Below, one piece after another: positions 1 through 8,878 of a DNA stretch of 64,000 bases. The stretch covers positions 291,499-355,498 of the forward strand of contig JAVSMW010000003.1 in the NCBI GenBank assembly GCA_032027005.1, given 5' to 3'. The number at the start of each line of letters is the position of its first letter. The first letter of the stretch is position 1. Below the pieces are notes generated by a model that ran no database searches, was not told where the DNA came from, and saw nothing but the letters and a program-made list of their open reading frames with translations. The DNA comes from JAVSMW01 sp032027005. Lineage in GTDB: Bacteria; Bacillota; Thermincolia; Thermincolales; UBA2595. A program made the position numbers and the translations under genes.

Positions 1-297
1 AAAAATAAAGTTAGTGACTTTTCTTTTTAAAACATTTTCAAATCTCTGAATGATTATATCTCTTGACCCTTCAGATATGGCTTTACGATAATTGGAAATC
101 AGCTTGGCCTGATCACTCTGCTTCCTGATTAAATTTAATTCCGACATCCTTAGGTAGCCTGACCACTCTATAAAAATAAAATAATCAGAAATCTTCATTT
201 CAATCTTCTCGGCGCCCTTACCATATAAATCTTTAATTGTTTTCTTTACCTCTGCTAACAAGACATGCTTCAGATAAGCCATTTCCGCCGGTTCCAC
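1..297 (-). CDS. DUF2294-like protein, 3' part beyond window edge
   Basis: This open frame runs off the left edge. It starts at a GTG at 297 with an AGGAGGTG-type ribosome site about 12 bases upstream. The product begins MEPAEMAYLKHVLLAEVK and continues for at least 99 residues without a stop. The pattern of a short acidic start, a KDLYGKGAEKI segment and an amphipathic middle is like DUF2294 proteins, which are small cytosolic proteins of unknown function in Firmicutes. That assignment is by eye. Its first 14 or so residues reappear as a broken copy at 35140-35190. Confidence 0.6.
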   Translation of the reverse strand, partial: MEPAEMAYLKHVLLAEVKKTIKDLYGKGAEKIEMKISDYFIFIEWSGYLRMSELNLIRKQSDQAKLISNYRKAISEGSRDIIIQRFENVLKRKVTNFIF

Positions 298-343
298 AGC
301 TCTCCGCCACCTCCTTTTCCTAAATATTATTTAGCTGACCCGA

Positions 344-453
344 AAAAAACAAAAGACATCCTGTGACACCATTCAGTCCCTGCAGGACCGGTTGGAATCA
401 GGATGTCAATAATGGTAGTACAATAATCTTGTTATTGCATTACCATTTTTTTA
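344..453 (-). terminator. Hairpins between response regulator and DUF2294 gene
   Basis: Two hairpins fill the 334-base gap at 298-631. One pairs GACATCCTG (355-363) with CAGGATGTC (399-407) and, read on the minus strand, is followed by a T-rich run (344-354); it would end the regulator transcript. The other pairs 411-426 with 432-447 and has a T run on the plus side. I see no gene in the gap. Confidence 0.55.
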
Positions 454-631
454 TTCGTAATTATGCTTTTCAAGCCCCAAGACAAACATTTGGAAATCAA
501 AGCTGTGCTTACGGTTTATGCCTAGTATAGCAAATTTACAGCATCACAAGATGACATTTATCCTGTAATTATATTATATTTCAATTACATTTTTGTTATT
601 TTTCCATCATATTTCAACATTTTTTACTATA

Positions 632-1333
632 CTACCTATTTTCCCTAATTTGATTAAATCTGTAGCCAACACCCCGCACAGTTTTTATATAACATGGGTT
701 GGCCGGATCATCTTCAACTTTTTCCCGCAAACGTTTAATCAGGGCATTTAAAACCCCTTGGTCCTCATTGTAGTCTGTCTCCCATATATGCTGAATCAAT
801 AGTTCTCTTGTCAAGACCTGGTCACGATTAGCAGCCAACAGCCAGAGTAAATTAAATTCTTTGAGAGTCAACTCCAGTCTACGACCCCCTTTTGCCACTG
901 ACCGGGCAGCCCTATCGATAATAAAGTCTGAAATAGTGATAACATTCTGGGGCGCCGCAGTGCCTTTTGCAGTCCTCTTTAAAATCGCTTTTATTCTTAA
1001 TAACAGCTCGTCATTAAAAAAAGGCTTTGTCAGATAATCATCACTACCAAGAGTAAATCCCAGGATTTTATCGTTGATGTCTCCCTTGGCTGAAATAAAT
1101 ATCACTGGCACATCGTTGGTTTCACGAATTTTGCGGCAAACTTCAAAACCGCCTATATCTGGCATCGTGATATCTAATATGACCAAGTCGGGCTGAAAAC
1201 CAAGAAAATTATCAAGTACCTTGCGGCCGCAATCCACAGCCATTAAGATAAATCCTTTTCTTGTAAGATAACCATTAACTGCCTTAAGTATTTTTACATC
1301 ATCATCAGCCAAAAGGATTTTTTTAGGATTCAT
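632..1333 (-). CDS. OmpR/PhoB-family response regulator
   Basis: The 233-residue protein has a receiver domain at about residues 5-118 with acidic residues D10-D12, the likely phosphoacceptor D54 in VILDITMPD, and lysine K103 in YLTKPF. The C-terminal 100 residues have the winged-helix pattern of OmpR/PhoB regulators (RELLIQHIW ... NALIKRLREKVE ... VRGVGYRF). It lies 14 bases downstream of the histidine kinase gene on the same strand, so the two form a two-component operon. The signal sensed and the target genes cannot be read from the sequence. Confidence 0.95.
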   Translation of the reverse strand: MNPKKILLADDDVKILKAVNGYLTRKGFILMAVDCGRKVLDNFLGFQPDLVILDITMPDIGGFEVCRKIRETNDVPVIFISAKGDINDKILGFTLGSDDYLTKPFFNDELLLRIKAILKRTAKGTAAPQNVITISDFIIDRAARSVAKGGRRLELTLKEFNLLWLLAANRDQVLTRELLIQHIWETDYNEDQGVLNALIKRLREKVEDDPANPCYIKTVRGVGYRFNQIRENR

Positions 1334-1347
1334 TGGTAAAAACTCCC

Positions 1348-2565
1348 TTAAGCAAGATTATTATCCAAATCAGGTTGTAAAGGTAAAAACACCGTGAAGG
1401 CTGCCCCTTCACCTTCCCTTGACTCGATACTTACTGACCCGGTATGCAAATCTGCAATTTTTTTTACCATCGCCAGCCCCAGCCCAGCACCGCCGTCTAC
1501 CTTTGCAGGGCCGGCGGTAACCTGATAAAAAGGTTCAAAGATTTTTTCCTGCTCACCTGCAGGTATCCCAGGCCCTGCATCAATAATCCTGATAGTAATT
1601 CCAGGCACAGGATTACAGACATCTTTAACATAAATTTTAATGCTGCTGTTCCTGGGACTAAATTTTATGGCATTTGTCAATAGATTGGAAATAAGCTGTT
1701 CTATCAGTTTGCTGTTAGCAATAATAGCTCTCCTGCTGCAAACATCGCATTTGATGCTGATTTGCTTAGACCTGGCCAAAGCACCCACCTTTTTAATAAT
1801 ACCTCGAAGTACTCCGCTAATTTCCACGTCGGCCAGGCTGAAAACAACTTTTCCTGCTTCGATTTTGGAAAAATCCAGTAATTCATTGATTAAGCCCAGT
1901 AGCTCTCGGGCGCTGCCCTGAATGTCCCTTAAATATTCCAACTGAGTTGGGTTAAGTTCGCCTAAAGCTGTTGAGAGCAGTGCATCTGTTAACAATAATA
2001 TTGATGTCAGAGGAGTCCTTAATTCGTGACTCATGTTGGCCAGGAATTTTGACTTGTAGTTACTGACTTTTTTGAGTTCATCATTAATTTTTATTAAATC
2101 CATACTTTTTTTTAACAACTCGGCTTGTGCCATTTTCTGTTCTGTTATATCTCGCAGGATGGCGGTAAAGTAAAAAGCATTTCTGTTTTCCCATTTATTT
2201 ACCGAAATTTCCAGAGGAAAAAATGTTCCACCCTTTCTCAATCCTTGAGCTTCTCTGACTTGGCCTGTTATTTTTATTACTTCGGTTTGGGCGGCCCGTT
2301 TAATTCCCCGGGCGTGCTTGTCACGCACCTCACCTGGTATAATCAAGTCTATGGAATGCCCCAATATTTCACTATCTGCAAAGCCAAACATTTTTTTGGC
2401 TCCAATGTTCCAATAAATCACTTTACCTAAAGAGTCTGTGCAGATAACAGCATCACTGGAATTCTCCACAACCGAAGAAAAGCAGGCCCGCTCAAGTATG
2501 CCGGTGTCCAGGTAAACCGGCTTCTCTTCACTGCCGCCTTCAGAACTTCTCAGCCTTTTCAACAA
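1348..2565 (-). CDS. PAS-domain sensor histidine kinase (soluble)
   Basis: The 405-residue kinase has a PAS domain at about residues 29-145, a short coiled segment, a HisKA domain with H180 in NMSHELRTP, and a HATPase domain with N-box NLLTNAIKFSP, G1 box DAGPGIP and G2 box GAGLGLAMV. No membrane segment is visible, so it should sense an internal cue, perhaps redox or a ligand in the PAS pocket. The start is a TTG at 2565 preceded by GGGTGGT. It is the first gene of the operon with the regulator at 632-1333. Confidence 0.93.
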   Translation of the reverse strand: MLKRLRSSEGGSEEKPVYLDTGILERACFSSVVENSSDAVICTDSLGKVIYWNIGAKKMFGFADSEILGHSIDLIIPGEVRDKHARGIKRAAQTEVIKITGQVREAQGLRKGGTFFPLEISVNKWENRNAFYFTAILRDITEQKMAQAELLKKSMDLIKINDELKKVSNYKSKFLANMSHELRTPLTSILLLTDALLSTALGELNPTQLEYLRDIQGSARELLGLINELLDFSKIEAGKVVFSLADVEISGVLRGIIKKVGALARSKQISIKCDVCSRRAIIANSKLIEQLISNLLTNAIKFSPRNSSIKIYVKDVCNPVPGITIRIIDAGPGIPAGEQEKIFEPFYQVTAGPAKVDGGAGLGLAMVKKIADLHTGSVSIESREGEGAAFTVFLPLQPDLDNNLA

Positions 2566-2730
2566 AATTGACCACCCTTACGCCCTAATTACAATTTTCG
2601 TACTAATTCGACATATAATTAAATAAATCCTCCTGATTTCCAGATTATTCCCTAATAAGAACTCTGGCGCATTCAGATGAAAAATATTAAAATATTAGTG
2701 ACATTTCAAAACTAACCAAGGAGCGAGAGG

Positions 2731-3276
2731 ATGCAGGAGCAGTTATTAGAATATTTCCGGGAATATGCGGGTCAGGCAGTATTAATAAGTATTCTTATTA
2801 ATACTATTGTTGCTGTTCTGGGTATTCTCCCGAGTTTTTTTGTGACAGGAGCCAATATCGCCTTTTTCGGCTTTTGGCCGGGGATGCTTGTTTCTATGGC
2901 CGGTGAAATAGTCGGTGCCGCGGCAGCATTTTATCTGTATCGCAAGGGCTTGCGGCAATTATCAGCGGCCGGGTTGGAAAAGTACCCGCGGATTAAGAGA
3001 TTGCTTTACAGCACAGGCTGGGAGGCCTTTTATCTTATTTTAGCACTGAGGATTTTACCCTTTATTCCTTCCGGTCTTGTAACCTTTGCCGGGGCTATGG
3101 GAAGAGTCTCCATCACCGTTTTTCTGGCAGCCAGTACATTAGGCAAGGTTCCGGCCCTATTTATTGAATCCCTGGCAGTTTATCAGGCAATGAAAATAAG
3201 TTGGCTGTGGGAGGTCATGATACAATTAACATTAATCGTCCTGATATATAACCTCTGGAAAATACGGCAAAGGTGA
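2731..3276 (+). CDS. TVP38/TMEM64 (VTT/DedA-like) membrane protein
   Basis: The 181-residue protein has four or five hydrophobic segments and the VTT-domain pattern: a GxxFF entry region near residues 30-50, then LRILPFIPSGLVTFAGA near 110-125. Relatives are inner-membrane proteins thought to act in phospholipid scrambling or small-molecule flux. An AGGAGCGAGAGG site precedes the ATG. It stands alone on the plus strand, divergent from the two-component operon, with 165 bases between them. Confidence 0.8.
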   Translation: MQEQLLEYFREYAGQAVLISILINTIVAVLGILPSFFVTGANIAFFGFWPGMLVSMAGEIVGAAAAFYLYRKGLRQLSAAGLEKYPRIKRLLYSTGWEAFYLILALRILPFIPSGLVTFAGAMGRVSITVFLAASTLGKVPALFIESLAVYQAMKISWLWEVMIQLTLIVLIYNLWKIRQR

Positions 3277-3480
3277 AGAAGATAATGCCCCATATAAAAT
3301 AGAAATCGGAAAGTAACTAATCAAAATGAACCTAATGGTTCACTAAATACCATTTATCAGGAAATTTGATCGGTTTAGTACCATGGTTACCAGTTAAACG
3401 NGCAGTGATTCCTTTTTTATGCTAAAAATTTTACACTAAAAAACCATCTTAAAGCCTTGATATTATTAAGTTTTTATAAT

Positions 3481-3618
3481 TTACTTTCCGAATCTAAGTT
3501 CATATACCTTATACGCATTTTCAGGATAGGACTGACCCTTAAAGATAAACCGCCGGTCCCCGTAATTGAGTTCAACTGTGGGAGTACTTTTCGTCCCCTC
3601 GACACAATAGTTAACCAC
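3481..3618 (-). pseudogene. Truncated siaC (DUF1987) remnant
   Basis: A 45-codon frame begins with GTG at 3618, 11 bases after the siaB stop, with GAGGTGAGC as ribosome site. The product carries GTKSTPTVELNYGDRRF and KGQSYPENAYKVYE, the N-terminal signature of SiaC regulatory phosphoproteins, which are normally about 120-130 residues. The frame stops at 3481 and the following 200 bases contain no recognisable remainder in any frame. I read it as a gene cut by deletion or rearrangement; the N at 3401 also leaves an assembly problem possible. Confidence 0.7.
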
Positions 3619-3629
3619 TTCAGCTCACC

Positions 3630-4178
3630 TCACACCACAACAGTCAGAGTATAGAAAGAATATTTGTCATCTATTTTTTCAATTTGATATTCAATAGGCC
3701 CTGCCGCCTTGCGGGCTATCTGCACTAAGCCCAAACCGGCCCGCCCATATTCTTTGTCCAGCTCGTCCCGCAGAATTTTTCTGTAGTAATCATTTAGTGC
3801 TTCCAAATCCATGGATAGAATAATATCTAGCTTTCCCTGCAGTCTCTCAACATCTTCATTAAAAATAATGTTGCCCGAAGTGATACAGTACCCCAGCCCT
3901 GTCTGGGAAATAGCGATAACTCCTGACTTGGCCAACATATTATAGTCATCTGAACCTTCCTTGGCAATCAGGTAATTCCTGATATTTTGTGTTTGCTCAA
4001 CAAAAGCAAAGAAGGCAGAACTAATCTTGCTTTTTGTCACCTGTTGATTTAACAGCCTTTGCTTCAAGGCTTCTCCCAATTCCTCGATCAGGCTTTGAGA
4101 AAAAGCGCCCGAAAAAATCAGCTCAATATTCGATTCCTTCAATATTCGCTGAAGTCTGTAAATACTGCTTTCTATCAT
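3630..4178 (-). CDS. siaB: SiaB-family protein kinase
   Basis: The frame is open for 235 codons, but the best start is the ATG at 4178 (MIESSIYRLQ), which has GGGGG upstream and gives 182 residues. The sequence has the SiaB/DUF6272 layout: a SGAFSQSLIEELGEALK start, FFAFVEQTQNIRNYL in the middle, and an HATPase-like end with GRAGLGLVQIARKA. In Pseudomonas, SiaB phosphorylates SiaC in a pathway that controls c-di-GMP and aggregation. Here the partner gene directly downstream is truncated, so the kinase may act on another SiaC or be on the way to loss. Confidence 0.75.
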   Translation of the reverse strand: MIESSIYRLQRILKESNIELIFSGAFSQSLIEELGEALKQRLLNQQVTKSKISSAFFAFVEQTQNIRNYLIAKEGSDDYNMLAKSGVIAISQTGLGYCITSGNIIFNEDVERLQGKLDIILSMDLEALNDYYRKILRDELDKEYGRAGLGLVQIARKAAGPIEYQIEKIDDKYSFYTLTVVV

Positions 4179-4326
4179 TAAATACCCCCGCTTCCAGATA
4201 CCAGGGCCAAACCTGGGTAATAATTCAAAGATGGCCAAATTGTTATTTTTCGCCACTTTTTGATTATTTTCGACATCTTCTTTTTGATTTCCTCTCATCT
4301 CTCGAAAAATAAAAAAATGCCCCGTA

Positions 4327-5070
4327 TTATGGGGCAAGGCCTCCGTGCTTCCATTCCTTCTTCCAATGGATCAGAAAATTTTCTACCTGTGCAGAGGAAG
4401 ATCCGTTCAATAAGGCCAGCGGATTGTTATCAGCCTCTAACCGGCCATCAATCAGGACAACTGCCCGCCGGGTCAGGCGGACGATATCCCTAAAGTCATG
4501 GCTTATCAGCACCGCTGTGGTTTTCGTTTCACTCAGGATTTTTTCCATGTCATTAATTAAGGCTTCTTTTGTCGGGGTGTCAAGAGCAGAAAAAGGCTCA
4601 TCCAGAAAAAGCACATCAGGTTCCAATACAAAAGCTCGAGCCAGGCTGACGCGCTGGGCTTCACCCCCGGACAGGGAACGGGCCTTCTGGTTGATGAGAT
4701 GATAGACCCCAAAACGTTTTAACCAATCCTCAACTTTATGCTTGATTTCACGTCTTGATATCCCCCGGATTTTTAAACCAGATGCGACGTTTTCCAAAAC
4801 TGTTGTATTAAGTAAAAGCGGCTCCTGAAAAACCACCGCCATTCTTCTCCTAATAACAAGCGGAACATTTCCGGTAATTTCCTTCCCCTGAAAAAATAGC
4901 TTTCCTGAAGTAGGGTTTGTCAGGAAAGAGAGAATCTTTAAGAGACTACTCTTCCCAGAACCGTTGGGCCCCACCAGTCCTACAACTTCACCTTTCCTTA
5001 GATGAAAATCAATGTCCTTCAATATATCTTTACCGTCCTGGTGCCAACAAATATTTTGTGCTGTTAGCAA
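4327..5070 (-). CDS. tupC: Tungstate ABC transporter ATP-binding protein
   Basis: This is a typical importer ATPase with Walker A GPNGSGKSS, Q-loop VVFQEPLL, signature LSGGEAQRVSLARAF and Walker B VLFLDEPFSALD. The frame is open to an ATG at 5112 inside tupB, but that ATG has no ribosome site. A TTG at 5070 has GGGGG six bases upstream, so I prefer it (247 residues). It follows tupB directly. With tupA at 12.8 kb it would complete a TupABC tungstate importer, although tupA is encoded 7 kb away. Confidence 0.85.
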   Translation of the reverse strand: MLTAQNICWHQDGKDILKDIDFHLRKGEVVGLVGPNGSGKSSLLKILSFLTNPTSGKLFFQGKEITGNVPLVIRRRMAVVFQEPLLLNTTVLENVASGLKIRGISRREIKHKVEDWLKRFGVYHLINQKARSLSGGEAQRVSLARAFVLEPDVLFLDEPFSALDTPTKEALINDMEKILSETKTTAVLISHDFRDIVRLTRRAVVLIDGRLEADNNPLALLNGSSSAQVENFLIHWKKEWKHGGLAP

Positions 5071-5081
5071 GTTCAATCCCC

Positions 5082-5771
5082 CTAACGTTTCTGTTGCAGC
5101 ATTGTCAGCCATAGTGTGGTAAGGTAAGCAAGCAGAACAAGAATAGCACTCAGGGCGATGGCGACATCGAAATTCCCTTTGGAAACTTCCATTACTGTGG
5201 CTGTGGTTAACACCCGGGAAAGCCCTTTGACGTTTCCGCCCACCATCATTGAGGCCCCCACTTCTGAGACCACTGCACCAAAGCCTGCGATTACCGCAGC
5301 AATCAGGGAAAAACGGGCTTCTTTGACCAGAAATAAAAGATATTGAAGCTTTGTAGCTCCTAATGCTTTTATCTGCAGCCTAAGCTTGGGGTCTATCTGC
5401 TGGATAGCGGCACTGGTCAAGGCAATCACGATAGGTGAAGCAATGACCGCCTGGGCAATAATGATGGCCGCAGGCGTATAAAGAAGATTAAGAAAACCCA
5501 ATGGTCCGGACCGCCAGAGCAGCATGGAAATCCAAAGTCCGGCAACTACCGGGGGCAGGCCCATCCCTGTATTAAATATACTTAATAGAAAACGCCGGCC
5601 CGGGAAGTTGGTTAAAGCCAAAAAGGTCCCCACCGGAATTCCGATTAACAAACTGATTAAAGTGGCCGTACCGGATACCTGAAGGGTCAGAAATGTTATC
5701 TGATACACTTCTGGATTACCGGTGAAAAGCAGATAAACCGACTGCCAGAGCCCATCTAAAATTAAATCCAT
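5082..5771 (-). CDS. tupB: Tungstate ABC transporter permease
   Basis: The 229-residue protein has five or six membrane segments and the cytoplasmic EAA-type loop (KLQYLLFLVKEARFSLIAAVIAGFG) expected of ModB/TupB permeases. It matches the Tup type in length and in the VGASMMVGGNVKG stretch. It is encoded immediately upstream of the ATPase gene. Its own upstream region is occupied by the 114-bp palindromic repeat at 5791-5904, so it is probably transcribed with the regulator gene at 5901-6833. Confidence 0.85.
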   Translation of the reverse strand: MDLILDGLWQSVYLLFTGNPEVYQITFLTLQVSGTATLISLLIGIPVGTFLALTNFPGRRFLLSIFNTGMGLPPVVAGLWISMLLWRSGPLGFLNLLYTPAAIIIAQAVIASPIVIALTSAAIQQIDPKLRLQIKALGATKLQYLLFLVKEARFSLIAAVIAGFGAVVSEVGASMMVGGNVKGLSRVLTTATVMEVSKGNFDVAIALSAILVLLAYLTTLWLTMLQQKR

Positions 5772-5790
5772 AAAATCACAGCCTCATTCA

Positions 5791-5904
5791 TCCAATCATA
5801 AGACTCCTACTTCTACAAGTAGGAGTAGTTCCCCATACTCTGACTCGGCGGGGTTGACTCCCCCACCGAAGTCTCGATTTTCAACTTCAGTTGAACGAGT
5901 TCAC
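5791..5904 (+). repeat. Three-hairpin intergenic repeat, copy 1
   Basis: A unit of about 114 bp starts at TCCAATCATAAGACTCC and ends at GAACGAGTTCAC. It contains three inverted repeats: CTCCTACTT with AAGTAGGAG, a C/G-rich arm with ACCGAAG, and TTCAACT with AGTTGAA. Close copies lie at 24743-24857 and 28382-28496. The last bases supply the TGA stop of the upstream regulator gene. The form is like palindrome-associated miniature elements related to IS200/IS605 ends. Confidence 0.8.
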
Positions 5905-6833
5905 TCTCCCCTCAGTAAAAATGTACCTGTTAAAGTAGTGTCATAGCCGGCATGAGAATGGACAGCATGCTTAAAATGGTCGGAATTTAATATGGCCATC
6001 ATGCCCTGCCATTGGCGGGTTAAGCTTACCTCTTTCAGGCAGGCCAGGTCATATCTTTCATGGAACAGAGGCACAAAGTCAAGTCCCAGACGGCTCGCTA
6101 CATCTTGCACACCTATTCCGGCATCTGCTTCTCCGTTGGCTATCCGGCAAGCTACCCCCATATGGGTGTTCTCTGCCGTCTCATATCCATGTACAGCCGA
6201 AGGAGATATTCCATTACCGCGTAGAAATGAGTCCAGTCGCAATCTGGTCCCGGAGCCCTTTTGCCGGTTGACAAACCGCAGCCCTTTTTTGGCAATATCC
6301 TCCCAGGCATTAATTTCTAAAGGATTTCCGGGAGGAACAATCCAACCCTGTACTCGCTGTACCAAATTAACTACCACAACTGATTCGCCGGGCAGAACAT
6401 AGTGAATGAAGGGGAGATTATATTCTTGTGTTTGATTATCCCACAGATGCACTCCGGCAACATCTGCCTTACGTCTGTACAAAGCGAGAAGTCCATCCAT
6501 ACTCCCGGCAAAAGAAGGCAGAAGATTAATTCTCTCAGCTGAATGCTTTAGAAAATCAATGAGAAGTTCTAACACAGGATCATGACTGCCCACAAAACGC
6601 AGGCTGTTCTCCGGAACACTTAGCCGGGTATGCCGGTCCTGATCGTTTACCGGAGGCTCGCCGGCGGCATTCCCCCGCAGATGCCGTTGTATATTATCAC
6701 GCTCAAAACGCAGCTGGCGTCCGATTCGCCGGGCTGGAATTTCCCCGCGCTTGACCAATTCATAAAGAGTGTATTTGGAGATTTTTAAAATTTTCGCGGC
6801 ATCTTCTGCAGTTAGCAGCAGTTCATCTACCAT
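5901..6833 (-). CDS. Excisionase-type HTH plus periplasmic-binding-like domain regulator
   Basis: Residues 1-60 form a MerR/excisionase-type helix-turn-helix (LLTAEDAAKILKISKYTLYELVKR, IPARRIGRQLRF). Residues from about 85 to the end form a PBP-like substrate-binding domain (SHDPVLELLIDFLK, KGSGTRLRLDSFLRGNGI). Such fusions are commonly found next to molybdate and tungstate transport genes and are thought to be oxyanion-sensing regulators. I prefer the ATG at 6833, with AAGAAGG upstream, to the GTG at 6842. The stop codon lies within repeat copy 1. Its promoter shares sequence elements with that of tupA. Confidence 0.8.
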   Translation of the reverse strand: MVDELLLTAEDAAKILKISKYTLYELVKRGEIPARRIGRQLRFERDNIQRHLRGNAAGEPPVNDQDRHTRLSVPENSLRFVGSHDPVLELLIDFLKHSAERINLLPSFAGSMDGLLALYRRKADVAGVHLWDNQTQEYNLPFIHYVLPGESVVVVNLVQRVQGWIVPPGNPLEINAWEDIAKKGLRFVNRQKGSGTRLRLDSFLRGNGISPSAVHGYETAENTHMGVACRIANGEADAGIGVQDVASRLGLDFVPLFHERYDLACLKEVSLTRQWQGMMAILNSDHFKHAVHSHAGYDTTLTGTFLLRGE

Positions 6834-6871
6834 TTGCTTCACCTTCTTACCTGATTTAGGAAATTAGTATT

Positions 6872-6954
6872 ATTTTAATTGAATAAAATATTATTGTCAA
6901 ACCATTCAGTTAGGTTTAGCTTGGTCTTAGCCGCTTTTGTTTAATTAGGTTTAG
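6872..6954 (-). promoter_or_regulatory. Sigma-70 promoter and repeated CTAAACC boxes
   Basis: On the minus strand TTGACA (6900-6895) is separated by 17 bases from TAAAAT (6877-6872). Upstream of the -35 are two CTAAACC boxes (6913-6919 and 6948-6954). The tupA promoter at 13741-13808 has the same hexamers, the same spacing and related boxes, which suggests a common regulator, possibly the HTH-PBP protein encoded just downstream. Confidence 0.65.
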
Positions 6955-6973
6955 TCTGATCTCGTTATTTCTG

Positions 6974-7711
6974 CTAGAATTTTCGCAGTTGTTCTTTGGT
7001 ACATGTGTGCCATTCCTTAGAACTGCTATCAGGGGCGTATACTAACATAACGCATTGCCCATCCAGCAGGACTGCCTTAACTTTTTCGCCCAAGCTAACT
7101 ACATCATCTTCCTGCAGGCAATACCCATCAAGGCTCTTGACTACTTCCACCCTGGATTGCGCCATAATATCCCTGACAGTAATTCTGTTATTGTCAGCCA
7201 GCAGTTTGATTTTACCTTTAAACCTGCCGTCGGCACCCGTCAGGCGCAGCCCAACGCCGGCTAATGCCCCTATCACACCCTGACCTGTGCCGCCGTGTTC
7301 GGAAAGATGAACCCCAAGTTTTTGGGCCAGGTCATAGGCTTCCTGCTTTGTTAAAACCTGTATTTTCGCGCGGTGTCCAAAATCCTCTAAAAGGTTGGTT
7401 TCATAATCCCTGTCAATCACAGCAATACACAATCCGGGGTCTGACCCGACGGCACTTTCCCGGACTAAAAATTCTGCTGCAAAATTAATTAATTCCGGTA
7501 AGTTGTCGTGATGAAGCCTGGTTTCAAAACACATGGAACTGTTATGGGAGGTATATGGCACATCGGGATGGACTAAAAGCTGGTGCCGGGTAATGCCGGA
7601 GCATTTTCCCCAGCCTCGTTTTTCAATGGCCTGGGCAAGGATATCAGCTAATTCGCCGGTACCCCGGCTCTCCAGGTTATCAGTGTCATCAATGCAGACA
7701 AATACTCGCAT
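6974..7711 (-). CDS. TiaS-like protein (tRNA-Ile2 agmatinylcytidine synthetase-like domain)
   Basis: The 245-residue protein begins MRVFVCIDDTDNLESRGTGE, the acidic nucleotide-binding start of the TiaS N-terminal domain, and later has SEHGGTGQGVIGALAGVGLR. Archaeal TiaS is about 400 residues and modifies a tRNA; this shorter bacterial form lacks the C-terminal tRNA-binding parts, so tRNA modification is doubtful. It is encoded 15 bases after the ABC binding-protein gene, among metal-oxyanion genes, so an ATP-dependent role linked to metal handling is possible but unproven. Confidence 0.6.
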   Translation of the reverse strand: MRVFVCIDDTDNLESRGTGELADILAQAIEKRGWGKCSGITRHQLLVHPDVPYTSHNSSMCFETRLHHDNLPELINFAAEFLVRESAVGSDPGLCIAVIDRDYETNLLEDFGHRAKIQVLTKQEAYDLAQKLGVHLSEHGGTGQGVIGALAGVGLRLTGADGRFKGKIKLLADNNRITVRDIMAQSRVEVVKSLDGYCLQEDDVVSLGEKVKAVLLDGQCVMLVYAPDSSSKEWHTCTKEQLRKF

Positions 7712-7726
7712 TTAATAACAACCTCC

Positions 7727-8878
7727 TTAATTTTCATGGCTGTTTTTTGCCTTTCTCATCCCTTCAGCCTTTAGGACTTTGGCGATATCATCAGCACTCA
7801 ACTCAAGATTAAAAAACCTTTTATAAAATTGCTGCGATTCTAAAACTATGTTAAGGTCAGCAAGCCTGTCCGGGTAAGCGGTTTTAGCAGCCCACAGGAT
7901 CGCTAAAGGGGTTTCCATTGACCCTGGGTGTCCCCAGCGGGAAATCCCGATTGGCATCTGATAAACCGCTTTATTCTGCACCGCCCTTAGCCCGGACCAC
8001 TGACCACTGTCCAAAATATATTTGACGACTCCAGGTTCATTCACCATGATCAGGTCAGGATCCCATAAATAGATCTGTTCCAGATTGGCATAATACTTTC
8101 CATCAGTCATTTTTAAATTTTCATTGACTGAAACATTTATGATACCCGTCCTGCTCATCCAATCGGCAGGGAGAGTACCTTTAATGTCGGTTCTGGAGGC
8201 TTCATTTACAGAATGATATATCTTCACGCGGTCTTTATCTGGTAGGCCTGAGACGGCTTTCTCCACGCGGTCGATACAATCCTGGTAAAACTTATTGTAG
8301 GCCCTAGCCCTTTCTTCAGCTCCAATGGCTTTCCCGACCATTTCAATGGCATATTGCTGCTCAATGATGTTGTTAAAATCAACTACAAGATAAGGAATTC
8401 CGCTTTTATCCAGTTTTGCTGTTTCTCCCTCATTCAGTGCAGTCTGACCATTGATAAAGACAACGTCAGGTCTGGCTTTAATTAACTCCTCAATATTTAC
8501 TGTGCTGTCTGAAGACGGAACCAGGGCATTGGCTATAGCAGGTACTAATTCGTTTATCAAATGGTCTCGTTTTAAACCATTGACAACAGCCACGATTTTT
8601 TGCCCCTGGCCCAGCATAGCCACCACATGACCGGTAAACGCATATAGACAGCCTATGCGCTCAACTTGCGCCGGAACCCTTACATCTCTTCCCAGGGAAT
8701 CCTTAACTACAATCGTCTCCTCGCCGGAGGGCGGCGTTGCAATTGTCTCCCCAACGGAGGGCGGTATCTTGCCCGAATCACCTCTGTGAACGGGTTGACA
8801 GCCAAAATTCAGCAGACCTATTACCAAAACCAACAGCAAAGCAGTGATTTTTAATCTAAAGATATTGCGAATACCCAC
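7727..8878 (-). CDS. ABC transporter binding lipoprotein (Fe-siderophore/cobalamin/Mol type)
   Basis: A signal peptide ends in the lipobox LLNFGC, so the protein should be anchored outside the membrane. The fold is a class III (TroA/FhuD-like) binding protein of 383 residues, with IEELIKARPDVVFINGQ and the later motif ISRWGHPGSMETPLAILW. The start GTG overlaps the ATPase stop (TAGTG), so translation is coupled. Relatives bind iron chelates, cobalamin or, in the MolABC group, molybdate and tungstate. The position between tup genes favours the last option, as an inference. Confidence 0.75.
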   Translation of the reverse strand: MGIRNIFRLKITALLLVLVIGLLNFGCQPVHRGDSGKIPPSVGETIATPPSGEETIVVKDSLGRDVRVPAQVERIGCLYAFTGHVVAMLGQGQKIVAVVNGLKRDHLINELVPAIANALVPSSDSTVNIEELIKARPDVVFINGQTALNEGETAKLDKSGIPYLVVDFNNIIEQQYAIEMVGKAIGAEERARAYNKFYQDCIDRVEKAVSGLPDKDRVKIYHSVNEASRTDIKGTLPADWMSRTGIINVSVNENLKMTDGKYYANLEQIYLWDPDLIMVNEPGVVKYILDSGQWSGLRAVQNKAVYQMPIGISRWGHPGSMETPLAILWAAKTAYPDRLADLNIVLESQQFYKRFFNLELSADDIAKVLKAEGMRKAKNSHEN

